From Asterias rubens (taxonomy: Eukaryota > Echinodermata > Asteroidea > Forcipulatida > Asteriidae): a stretch of DNA of 64,000 nt. The number at the start of each line of letters is the position of its first letter. Within the stretch, counting starts at the first letter, position 1. Below the pieces are notes generated by a model. That model was given only the letters and a program-made list of their open reading frames with translations. It was not told where the DNA came from and searched no databases. The stretch covers positions 2,724,309-2,788,308 of the forward strand of contig NC_047065.1 of assembly GCF_902459465.1 (NCBI RefSeq), read 5' to 3'. Below are positions 53,126-62,666 of this stretch, piece after piece. The translations under genes were made by a program, and so were the position numbers.

Positions 53126-54223
53126 GGTTCCGTATACACACGAAAAGGCTATATTATGGCTCTCTTTCGTTGGGCTGTTACATGTAATGATTCCCAAGAT
53201 GCATTACGGCATATTGCTTGCCGCATGCGGCATATTATTATTATAGTAAAATTCACGCAGCATTTGGGAAAAGCTTGAAAGGATTGTGTGTGTCACTGAT
53301 GAGTGATGAACCTGATTGTGTTTCGTAAGTAAAATTTTTTGTCGTGAATAGTCATGAGGGACACAAGTATTGGTTCACCGAGCAGGAAGTTGAGTCAACT
53401 CGTTACCAAGTCAACTCGCACCCAAATAAATGTTTAAACAATTTTTTTACTCGTACGGATAAATATTGTAGTTTAATCTATTTATTAATATTGTTAATCA
53501 TACATTTAGCTATTCATTGTTGCAATGATTTTTTTTTCATTTTTTTTTTCATGTTGCAGTTTTTTTTTTACTTAGGCCCTACGGTGGAGAAAATTAATCA
53601 GAGAACTTTTTTTTTAATATAGGCTTGTTAGTACATGGAGGATTTATTCCTCCATGGTTAGAATGAATTTTTTTGTTATTCGGAAAAAGATAATAAGAAC
53701 TTACGCAAAGTGTTTTGGTTGGAAAAAGTGGAACAGTATATTTGGTAAAATGTACTTTTTATCGGAAAACGATAATCAGAACATAACGCAAATGAATGAA
53801 TTGAATGAATTCTTACCATGAAATTTTCTTTTGGGAACACTTTAACAGGAAAAACACCAAGGTAAACATGAAGGGTTGCGTTTTATACATAGTATATTTT
53901 TTCATTGAAAATAATTGGTCTCATATGAACATGGAGGTCGAAATATTTATACCTCCTTGATACGAAGAACTAGTGTGCATCTGATTTGCTCAACGCCTTT
54001 CATGGCGACCCTTCAACACGGGAATTTAAAAGAAACTACAATGGATCTGAATGAATATCGTAGCGGAAAAAAGGCAGAATGAGATGAACAAACATTATTA
54101 AAAACGAAATTCGTGAGATTATTATTAATAAAAGTGAGCTCCATATGATGGTAGAACATCATTTTTATTTCCTATCGCTTACAAAATCGCGCCGCACGAA
54201 AATTCTCCGTTTCGGCATACAAC
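53126..54223. other. Intergenic
   Basis: Contains CATGGAGGATTTATTCCTCC (53634-53656, near-palindrome), a related CATGGAGGTCGAAATATTTA at 53930, and two reversed copies of the downstream minisatellite unit at about 53396-53430. No gene seen. Confidence 0.5.
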
Positions 54224-54224
54224 G

Positions 54225-54422
54225 TACGAGTTGACTTGGGTACGAGTTGACCTGGGTACGAGTTGACCTAGGTACGAGTTGACTTTGGTACGAGTACGAG
54301 TTGACTTGGGTACGAGTTGACCTGGGTACGAGTTGACCTAGGTACGAGTTGACTTGGGTACGAGTTGACTTGGGTACGAGTTGACTTGTGTACGAGTTGA
54401 CTTGGGTACGAGTTGACCTGTT
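54225..54422 (+). repeat. 16-bp minisatellite, 12 units
   Basis: Unit TACGAGTTGACTTGGG with CCTGGG and CCTAGG variants. One 6-bp partial unit (TACGAG) at 54289-54294 shifts the register. Confidence 0.95.
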
Positions 54423-54954
54423 TCGGTTGAAAACTGTTGTCGCGAATTGACTTAGAAATCAATAGTCATGACTTTGACACTTGTCACACTAGTTGCCTAG
54501 GCTTACCTAACTCTACTACGTACACTTGTAATAATAATATGGCCATTTATATTGCGCAGCACCTATTTTGATACTCTTGCGCAATGCACACTACAAGAAG
54601 TACAAAAAATGCGGCGAAGAAAGAAATACATGGATAGCAGTATCCATCCAGATCCAAAGTGAAATCAAGATTCGTCCTTGAACAGGAGCATGATGAGGGA
54701 GGCCAAATTAATTAGTAGTTTTTACTTGTACTAGTAATTACTTGGTCTTCTTGTAGGCTTTCCTGGGCAGAAACGTCATCTAGAGTCAAACCTCCTTTAG
54801 GAAAGCAAGTCATTAAAAGAGATCATCATTAATTTCATTAGCATCGGATGACGAAAAAAAAACCAGTGAGATGGTAAACTTTTAGGGCTATACAGAGGAA
54901 ACAAAGTAACATCTGGAAATCCCTTCCGTGAGCAGTTAGGAGATCAGCAGCTGA

Positions 54955-55067
54955 TTTCATGAAACTTTACACAACTGTGTCAGTCCACTTGCGCAACGTT
55001 TACGCCATAAACGTGGCGCAAGTGGACTTATGCGGTTGCGTAAAGTTTAATGAAATCGGCTGCAGGG
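54955..55067. mobile_element. Foldback element TGATTTCATGAAACTTTAC
   Basis: GCTGATTTCATGAAACTTTA against TAAAGTTTAATGAAATCGGC, and AGTCCACTTGCGCAACG against GTGGCGCAAGTGGACT, around a short loop. Confidence 0.85.
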
Positions 55068-55532
55068 TTCTGTGGTGGAAATCAAAATGAGAAAGGAATG
55101 CAATCAAAATGAGAAAACAGTTTTATCATCTAAACTGTTTTGTTTGAACAAACACAAAACAGATCTTCTGTTTTATGGGTGATACGCAACTGGATTGGAA
55201 GATAGTTGTGAGACTCCAACTCCTATATTTGAACATCATTCTTTGGAGACAAAGATGTTGACTTTAAAAACAAAGAAGACCACCTGATCTTCCTGTCCTG
55301 AGCCTACTGGCCCAACACTGAAATCACTGGCCCTCAGGCCGGTGGTCCAGTGTAAAATTCTAACCTTGCCTGAAAACTTGTCAATGGAATGAGATTGACA
55401 ATTTACAACAACAAGGGACAAAAATAAAGTCCTCAGATCGTGTAGACCGAAGTGCAACGTAATCGATATAATAATAGTTTATCTGTTTGTAAACTAATAT
55501 TCATAAATACCTCAGAGAGTTTCGCTACTCCT

Positions 55533-55555
55533 ATTGGTGGAGAGCGCGTCACGTG
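55533..55555 (+). promoter_or_regulatory. Inverted CCAAT box and CACGTG E-box upstream of the BTB-Kelch gene
   Basis: ATTGG (55533-55537) and CACGTG (55550-55555) sit 12 bp apart in a CpG-containing stretch (GGAGAGCGCGTC), about 430 bp before the start codon. They resemble a housekeeping promoter. Assignment is inferred from position only. Confidence 0.4.
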
Positions 55556-55901
55556 GGGATGTTTAAACGGTTGATAATGACCAGCTGGAGCTGTTTATAG
55601 TTGTTTTTTCCGGATACGTTTAGATGCATACTACGCGCACGACGAATGCATAATCCGAAAACTGTCTCAGTTGCAACACACGTACAGAGCTCAAGGACAT
55701 TGGAAAATGGATAAGTTTTACAGAGTTTCATATTTTATTACCCCTTTTAACCAAAAAACCTGCAGGGTCGTGGCTGTGCGAATCAGGCCTTTATCACATG
55801 GCCATGACCCTGCCGGATTTAAACGGCCGCTTGTAAGTTCTTAAAAGAACTTGTTGCTACCCTTTTATTCCTTTAATCAAATTTTATTCCTTTTTTTGCA
55901 G

Positions 55902-55986
55902 CTCAATGTTGATAGACCAACAAGTTACAAAGTTTCTGAGAAGAATTGACAGTTGATAAAGAACCTCCTTGCCTACCAATAACACC
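55902..55986 (+). other. 5' UTR part of first visible BTB-Kelch exon
   Basis: The stretch starts after the acceptor TTCCTTTTTTTGCAG (55901), so a further non-coding exon should exist upstream. GCCGCTT|GTAAGTTC at 55832/55833 is one possible donor, but that would leave only a 69-nt intron. Confidence 0.5.
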
Positions 55987-58900
55987 ATGGATGAGACTTG
56001 TACATGGCATCGTGATGGGTGTCACCAGAGTACTGTATTAGAAATGTTAGAACGTTTCCGTACTGATGGGCATCTATGTGACGTGACGTTGAAGATTGGC
56101 GACCACTGTGTTAAGGCACATAGGTGAGAATAACTGTCCAAGATTGATGTCATTTTTGAGACTTTTTATGGTGTAGATAGTGTCTGTCTCAAGGCCGGGT
56201 CACACTGCAGCGATAACGAAAACGATCACAACGCAAAGAGAACGCATTCAGTCTATTGGTGTAGATATTCTGCATGCAGCAATTCAACCAATAGAACGCG
56301 TTCTCTTTGCGTCGTTATCGCTATCGTTTTCATTATCGCTGCAGTGTGACTCGGCCTTAATACATGCAGGCCTGATTCATACTTCATGGAGGCAATGAAG
56401 GCGATTGCATCCATGCCACCTGGTTATTGCCTTGGTGCCCTTGAAATGCTCCAGTAGAAATTTACTATTTCCTCATAGGGTGCCCTTTACCAAGGAGTAA
56501 ATGCCTTGGTGCCCTTCAAAAATGAAGCATTCAGACCTGAACACGGATAACACAACTGTTGCAAATCAACACAGTTTTTTAAACCAAACTATAGGCCTGT
56601 GCATACAATTTCTTATACCAATAATTATGCATAAAACAAAAAGTCTGTGAAAATTTGGACTCAATTGGTTGTCGAAAGTGCAAGAGAATGATGAAAGAAA
56701 AACACCCTTGTTGCACAAATTTGCGTGCTTTTAGATGCATAATAAAAGGCTTCAGCTGTGAAAACTTCAGTTTCTCACAACAGGGTCCAATTTCATAGAG
56801 TTGCTAAGCACGTACATTTGCTTAGCATGAAATTTCTTCCTTGAAAAAAAAAAAACAGGATTACCAACCAAATTTCCATTTCTTGCATATCGCTTATTAC
56901 TGGTGTTCAGCTATTGTTTGCTTATCCTGAAAATCATGTGGAAGTTTGTTTGGTAATCCTTTTTTTATCAAGGCAACAATTTCATGCTAAGCAAATTTTT
57001 GTGCTTAGCAGCTCTATGAAATTAGGCCCAGCTCTCCATTGCTCGTTACCAAGTGAGTTTTTATGCTCACAAGTATTTTGAGTAATTATAGCCAATAGTG
57101 TTTATCAACATTATTAACATTTGTTTCTTTCAGGGTTGTTCTTGCTGCAAGTAGTCCATACTTCCAAGCAATGTTTATGGGCAGCATGCTAGAAAGCCAG
57201 CAAAGTACCATCATCATTAAAGATATGGATCCAAATGCATTGGATGCCATAGTAACCTATGCCTACACAGCTAAAATCAAGGTTTGTTTTTCAAAATATT
57301 AAAAAATATGTTCCATATCTTGTCAGCCGTTTTATGTTTTAAAAACCACAAGGGAAACTGACTGGGTAAATTTACCCAGTCAGTTTCCCTTGTGGTTTAT
57401 ATTGATATCTGAAACAAAAAGTTGCATCCCCTCACAGGTTGTATCGTAATTTGGGTGTGATCCCTGGCTACACGGCAGTTAACGGTTGTATGGCTTCTGA
57501 CTGGCAACCCCGAACAAAGATATTGACAAAATAGGGCTAGATAGCTCAGTTGGTAGAGCGCCGGCACGTTAATCCGGAGGTCGTTGGTTCGAATCCCACT
57601 CTAGTCAATTCTTTGTTTAACCCCAAAAATCAGTTTTATGTTTTTAAGGTCTCAATGACTTATTATGAATTTCCTGTCTGTGTTTGTATTTGTTTTATAT
57701 TTAGCAGCATTTTAATTGGCTCCTTGCTTGCCATCTTCAATCTGTGCTTGAGCCTCACTAGGCGTACTTTGCCACTATATAATTACTATTGAATAATAGA
57801 CATAAGGTTACATCATCAACAGATATTAGCAGTGTGAGACCTGGAATTTTCATCTTTGAAAGGCCAAAGCCATTTTCGGTTTGCAAAGGGCACTTCCATT
57901 TGAAAATCTTAAAGACTATGGGGAACTTTTGAAGGGGCACCAAGGCCAAGACCAGGGGCAACGGAGGCCATGGCTTTTGTGACCTCCTCGTCATTCAAGT
58001 TGTGCAGTGCAGTTTCACAGGTCCTTATGGACGCTGTTTGTAATTACTCAAAATAATTGTTAGCATAAAACTTACTTAGTAACGAACAATGGAGAGCTGT
58101 TGAAAGTATAAAACATTGTGAGAAACAGCTCCCTCTGAAGAAACATAGTTTTTGAGAAAGACGGTAATTTCTCACTTAAAAATTAAAAGGCTTAACGTTG
58201 TGTTTTTTTAGGTATCTGAAAGCACACAATATTTTATGCAACCAGGGTGTTTTTTTGTTTACTATTCTCTTGCACCTTCGATGACCAATTGAGTCAAAAT
58301 GTTCACAGATTTGTTATTTTATGCATATAACATATTGGGATACCTCAAGTCATTTGTCTTTGACAAATACCAAAGGTGTCCAGGGGTCGATTTCACAAAG
58401 ATAGTTCTAACTTAGGACTTGTCCGAGGCTCTAGTATTAAAAACTTAAGGCTAGTCCTTAGTAAGGACGAGTTACTCGTCCTAACTCGAGATAAGACTAG
58501 TCTATTAATTCCCATCTGTAAAATAAGATAATGACCTCTCACTCCTTAGCTTGATCAAGACAACGCAGAGAGCATCTTAGCCTGCGCTAACCTTCTTCAA
58601 GTCACCAGTGTTTACAACGCTTGCTGTGTCTACTTAGCATCCCATCTCAATGCCGCTAACTGCTTAGGGATCTGGCGCTTAGCATCTTTCTATGCAAGTC
58701 ACGATTTAGAGCAGCAATCTTTTAGGTTTGTGAGAGACCATTTCCAGGAGGTGGCCGGAGAGGCGGAGTTTCAGCTGCTGACTTGGAGGGATCTTGAGAA
58801 GCTAGTTGCTTGTGAGGATCTAGCTGTTTCTTGTGAAGAGCAGGTAGGTTTCTTAAAGTCTCTTACTTTCATCTTTAATATTTGTGTTATCTCCATACAC

Positions 58901-59995
58901 TGATGTGTGTTTATTTAAAAAAAAAAATACATCCAGTTATAAACTAAAAAGTATATATATTATTTGTGTTTTATTCTTACACTTGTTTGTGTATAGATGA
59001 TTTGACTTCTGTTTACATTCAAACCGCCCTCTGTTGACAAAACTCTGTCCAAGTCATGTTTCGCCGGGCAAAAAGACGCGTAGTCATGGTAAGATTGTGG
59101 TACTTTCTCCCTGGCTGCCAAAACACAAAGATTTTTCCCGGCGTTATGCGCGCGAATCATGTTGTGGTTTTCGAGTGACGTCAGAGGTCACATTGTCTAT
59201 ACTCAATACTTTCACAGATTCCGTGAAAGTTTTGGGCTATTTATTTATTTGTTTATTGTTTGGTTATTTATTTATTTATTGACCAAGCCAACAACTGACG
59301 AGCCACCAATTACAGGAAAGGATTATATAAACCAAAAATATGTTGTATACCATACATGTAGTATGTATGATCATGGATGGTATTAATTAACAACCAAAAA
59401 ATTATGTTTTGGAAAAAAATATAAACACAAATTTCAAAAGGGAAAACGAATCACATCAGGGAAATAAGTAGCACAAATTTGACCCTGAATATGTATAATT
59501 ATCATTAAAAAGTCTACAAGTTTTTCATAAAAAATTGTTATCTAACATTTGTTTATATAAAATAAATAAACAAAATAAAAGTAAAAGATACATAGGAAAT
59601 AAAACATAAACCGTTGAAAAACGAAATTTTAAATATGCATTAGTTACTGGGATTTAGTGCATTAGAGTCAAGCTCTGACGGCCTTGTCATCAGGATGTGA
59701 TTGATTGCCCAGGGAGCTGAGATGGTTTAAGGAATAAAATTACTGGCCCAGTGGCCAGGAGTAGTAGTAGTGTTAGAAGCACAATGATTATTCTTTGGAA
59801 TTGCGCTATTTATTTTAAGAGGCAATATTATTATTGATATTAAAGGAGGTACTGAGGAAAAGGTGCTTAACACAAAAAGCTTTTCTTTCAAAGCACAAAT
59901 AATAATCTTTATCTCCGATGCAACTTAAAGGAACGTTAAAGAATTGGTAGGCGCCTTGAACACCCAGCAGGGTGGATATGTGCGCATTACAAGTC

Positions 59996-60029
<34 letters not shown>

Positions 60030-62666
60030 GAAACAGAAATTGTGAAGATCACAGATTTACATAAAACTTACACGGCCTAACGATGATGATTGTAGAAAAA
60101 ACATCCCTTCAAATGTTTCTGTCTGAAATGTCATACGCATACTTGATGAGAAATAAATAATCTAATTTCGGGTTAGGAGTTTATTGCTCAGTGAGCGTTT
60201 TATTCATTTTTGTTTTTGCATCGATGTCATGCAAAAATGTGTAATCAGTTCTTCACTATTCTCTCGTGACCCAGATGGCCGATCGATCTCAAACTTCTAC
60301 AGGTTTATCAGTTTATGTATGGTGGATTACAAAAAGTGCTTACACTGCCAGCCACTGTTTTGATAGCAAAAACCAATTCTGTAATGTTCCTTTTTAACAT
60401 TGATTAAATACAGTGATCTTTGTAGACTGCCCAGTGTATATCTGAATATGAAATTGTCTGCACTTAGGACTACTGTTAGTGCAGTTTGTATGGATTTCAT
60501 CAAATTGCTTTTGCATATTTTTGGGTTCCTGGTCAATGGAGTTTATCTTCAAGTCATATTGTTTTGCATAAAGAAACGATCATTTTTACTAAGTAAAACA
60601 TTTATTTTTTGTTTTTAATTCTTATTTTTCAAATTGTTGTGAATTTTTAGTTTAAAAGACCATTTGATCATTATGAGCATTCTAATCATTGTGAAATCGG
60701 CGGTTGGCTTGGTAGGATTCGAACCCACAACCTTGATACTGCAAGTCCTGCAGTCTAACCATTTCACTTTGGTGACCATGTGTCTGTTTCTTTTTAAAAG
60801 GTCTTCAAAGCTATCGTAGAGTGGGCCAAACTGAACCCATCCACGCGCTCGTCCAAAGTCTGGATGTTACTGAAGTACGTCGCCATCCCTTTACTGTCGT
60901 CGGAATTCTTGCTCGATCAAATAGAGAGTGAACCCATTCTATCACAAGAGGGGGCTGTTGCAGCACAGCTACAGAATCTTCAGATTCTCAGCGAGGGGGA
61001 TAATCCTGTAAGGACTAGAGGACACAGAAAAAAAATTAAAGTAAGAATACATTTTTTGTTTAAAATCTTTGCCGGCGCTTAACAAACTGAGATGTCTAGG
61101 CCCAGGCCTGAGTGATACTTCAGTGAAGCAACTAAGGCGGTTTCCATTATGCCCCTGGTCATTGCCTTGGTGTCATTAAAATGCTCCAGTAGAGTTTCCT
61201 CATGGGGAGGCCTTCACCAAGGTGAAATTACCTTGGCGCCCTTGCCCTTTCTAAAAAGAAGGCATACAGGCTTGTAGGCCGAATGTAAGCAGTCTCTCTA
61301 TTTGGGAATATCTGTATTTGGGGTGCCTAACACTAAGCTAAACTAAATATGGTAAAAAAGTATTTACCTTCAGGGCCCAATTTCATAGAGCTGCTTAGCA
61401 CAAAAATTTGCTTAGCATGAAATTTCTTCCTTGATAAAAACATCATTACCAACCAAATTTCCATTTGTTGCATATTGCTTGTTACAGGTATTCAGCTGTT
61501 GTTTGCTTATACTGAAAACCACATGGAAATTTTGGTTGGTAATCCTGTTTTTATCACGGCACAAATTTCATGCTAAGCAAATGTTTGTGCTTAGCAGCTC
61601 TATGAAATTGGGCCCTGTTCGTTTGACTGCTTGAATTCTGACTTCATGATAATGTGGTACTCTTTCTTCAACAATGTCTTAGATACTTGTTGCTGTAGGA
61701 GGAGAATGCGAAGGATGTTCTCTTAACTCTTGCTACGTCTTCTCAGAGGGAAGTGACAAATGGTCCCGGACTCTCCCAGTAGTCCAAAGCCATGGAGTCA
61801 GGTCACCAGACCATGGGAGTCTATCGGTTGTTTCTATGAGCACTGAACGTTCAGCTTTCGGAATGGCGTGTGACGGGAAGACCATTTATGTTGCAGGTAA
61901 CCATGATTTATTTGTTTGTTTGTTTGTTTGTTTGTTTGTTTGTTTGTTTGTTTGTTTGTTTGTTTGTTTGTTTGTTTGTTTGTTTGTTTGTTTGTTTGTT
62001 TGTTTGTTTGTTTGTTTGTTTGTTTGATCTTCCCATTAAGGGAACTCGGCAAACTCCCACAAAGGGATATAAATACCAAGCTGGCAACAGCCAATCTCTC
62101 CCATACAAATATTAGTTTAATGTCTATGTGTGATTTATGTTCAAACTTTAATCCTTTCATGTTATCTGTTAATCCAATCTTCACTTTGTTTGATCCTCTA
62201 TAAAAACATTCGTATAAAAGGAATTATTTACCAATTGTATTCAATTCACAAGTGTATCCCCATTCTGTGTAGTAGTCATAAATCTTCAACTTTGTTGACG
62301 TGTATTTTGTGATTTCTATCCGAGCTGAATTCCCTCCATTATATCAGTTTCACCAATCTTCACTTCCTTCAGGCGGATTGTCCACGACCTCTGATTGCAT
62401 CAATACCTTAGAGAGTTACAACGTCGAAGACAACACATGGGGCCCTCTCTTTACGATGAGAGAAAATCGTCATGGCTGCCAAGCCTGTCTGCTAAACAAC
62501 GAGCTGTATATCATCGGCGGGCATAACGGCAGGGCTTATTCCGCCACTGTGGAACGATTTACCCCAGGGGCTGAAACTTGTGATAGCGTATCTTCTCTAC
62601 CTCACCCTAAGGCATTCGCAGGATCGACCGTCATGGGAGGTCGTATATATGTTATTGGTGGGACAG
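55987..62666 (+). CDS. BTB-BACK-Kelch protein, KLHL type, 3' end outside the window
   Basis: Exons: 55987-56123, 57134-57281, 58550-58843, 60801-61040, 61683-61896, 62373-62666. All are GT/AG with matching phases, giving 442 aa so far; the last ends in phase 1 at a donor (62667). Start ATG 55987 has the good context ACACCATGG. BTB ~20-130 (CDVTLKIGDHCVKAHRVVLA, SSPYFQAMF, AIVTYAYTAKI); BACK ~131-240 (ACANLLQV, FVRDHFQEV, AIVEWAKLNP); linker with RGHRKKIK; Kelch blades from ~274 (ILVAVGGECEG), ~339 (IYVAGGLSTTSD), ~390 (LYIIGGHNGRAYSATVERF) and ~437 (IYVIGGTG). At least two blades lie beyond the window. Family knowledge: such proteins are substrate adaptors of Cullin-3 RING ubiquitin ligases. 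The orthologue within the KLHL family is not resolved. Confidence 0.93.
56191..56359. mobile_element. Foldback element GGGTCACACTGCAGCGATAACG in BTB-Kelch intron 1
   Basis: Arms GTCACACTGCAGCGATAACG and ATTATCGCTGCAGTGTGACT, with GCAAAGAGAACGC / GCGTTCTCTTTGC inside. Related in design to 14347-14531. Confidence 0.88.
56369..56542 (+). repeat. GGCCTGATTCATACTTCATGG family repeat
   Basis: CAGGCCTGATTCATACTTC, TTGCCTTGGTGCCCTTGAAA, GCTCCAGTAGAAATTTAC, TCATAGGGTGCCCTTTACC, AATGAAGCATTCAGACCTG. Confidence 0.8.
56630..57108 (-). mobile_element. Family 1 MITE split by a foldback element
   Basis: 56640-56782 and 57030-57105 together form one reverse copy. The break falls between CAGTTTCTCACAA and AGCTCTCCATTGCTCG. 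Confidence 0.8.
56783..57029. mobile_element. Foldback element (family C), nested in a MITE
   Basis: GGGTCCAATTTCATAGAGTT ... AGCTCTATGAAATTAGGCCC. Confidence 0.9.
57343..57398. repeat. Perfect 56-bp palindrome
   Basis: The two 28-base arms (AAACCACAAGGGAAACTGAC ... ) are exact complements with no spacer, centred on GTAAATTTAC at 57370/57371. Confidence 0.95.
57421..57610 (+). mobile_element. tRNA-like SINE (family 2) with intact A and B boxes
   Basis: GGGTGTGATCCCTGGCTAC, CAGTTAACGGTTGTATGGCT, GACTGGCAACCCCGAACAAA, GATATTGACAAAATAGGG, then a tRNA-like module at 57534-57607: TAGCTCAGTTGGTAGAGCG (A box), GGTTCGAATCCCACT (B box). The anticodon and T stems each have a mismatch and the base before the anticodon is C, so it is not a functional tRNA gene. 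Confidence 0.8.
57833..57992 (-). repeat. GGAGGTCACAAAAGCCATGG family repeat
   Basis: In reverse: CCATGGCCTCCGTTGCCCC, GGTCTTGGCCTTGGTGCCCC, AAGTGCCCTTTGCAAACCG. Confidence 0.65.
58026..58384 (+). mobile_element. Family 1 MITE, end replaced by a palindromic element
   Basis: TGTTTGTAATTACTCAAAAT ... ACCAAAGGTGTCCAGG, then directly GGTCGATTTCACAAAG. Confidence 0.8.
58384..58505. mobile_element. Palindromic element GGGTCGATTTCACAAAG, one end missing
   Basis: Contains CTTAGTAAGGACGAGTTACT and CGTCCTAACTCGAGATAAGA as in 13283-13413. It ends 45 bp before BTB-Kelch exon 3. Confidence 0.8.
58844..59939 (+). other. BTB-Kelch intron 3, left part
   Basis: Nothing recognised except a (TTTA)n-like run near 59238-59280 and an AT-rich body. 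Confidence 0.5.
59940..60030 (+). mobile_element. SINE 3' end with (TTA)n
   Basis: GGCGCCTTGAACACCCAGCA, GGTGGATATGTGCGCATTAC and AAGTCTTATTATTATTATTA. The end resembles 41230-41300. Confidence 0.65.
60700..60780 (-). mobile_element. tRNA-like SINE fragment (family 4)
   Basis: In reverse: GGTCACCAAAGTGAAATGGT, TAGACTGCAGGACTTGCAGT, AAGGTTGTGGGTTCGAATCC. It lies 20 bp before BTB-Kelch exon 4. Confidence 0.75.
61100..61275 (+). repeat. GGCCTGAGTGATACTTCAG family repeat
   Basis: CAGGCCTGAGTGATACTTCA, GGTCATTGCCTTGGTGTCAT, AATGCTCCAGTAGAG, GAAGGCATACAGGC. Confidence 0.75.
61373..61615. mobile_element. Foldback element (family C) in BTB-Kelch intron 4
   Basis: GGGCCCAATTTCATAGAGCT ... AGCTCTATGAAATTGGGCCC. 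It lies 68 bp before exon 5. Confidence 0.9.
61910..62026 (+). repeat. (TTTG)n microsatellite, about 29 units
   Basis: Uninterrupted TTTG repeat starting 13 bases after the donor of BTB-Kelch exon 5 (61897). It produces long spurious frames on both strands. Confidence 0.95.
62027..62110 (-). mobile_element. SINE family 4 body next to (TTTG)n
   Basis: In reverse: AGATTGGCTGTTGCCAGCTT, GGTATTTATATCCCTTTGTG and GAGTTCCCTTAATGGGAAG match 44175-44250. Confidence 0.8.

Noticed and set aside
54225..54422. CRISPR-like regular repeats
   Set aside because: There are no unique spacers. It is a simple minisatellite in a eukaryotic genome.
54268..54462. Minus-strand open frame with repeated YPSQLV units
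   Set aside because: It is the minisatellite read through; a 16-bp unit cycles the frame and has no coding support.
57534..57607. Apparent tRNA-Asn(GTT) gene
   Set aside because: A and B boxes and the acceptor stem are good. However, the anticodon and T stems each have a mismatch, the base before the anticodon is C instead of T, and the flanks match another SINE copy at 15600-15840.
61836..62203. Long open frames of repeated FVCL/KQTN-type residues
   Set aside because: They are translations of the (TTTG)n tract on both strands.
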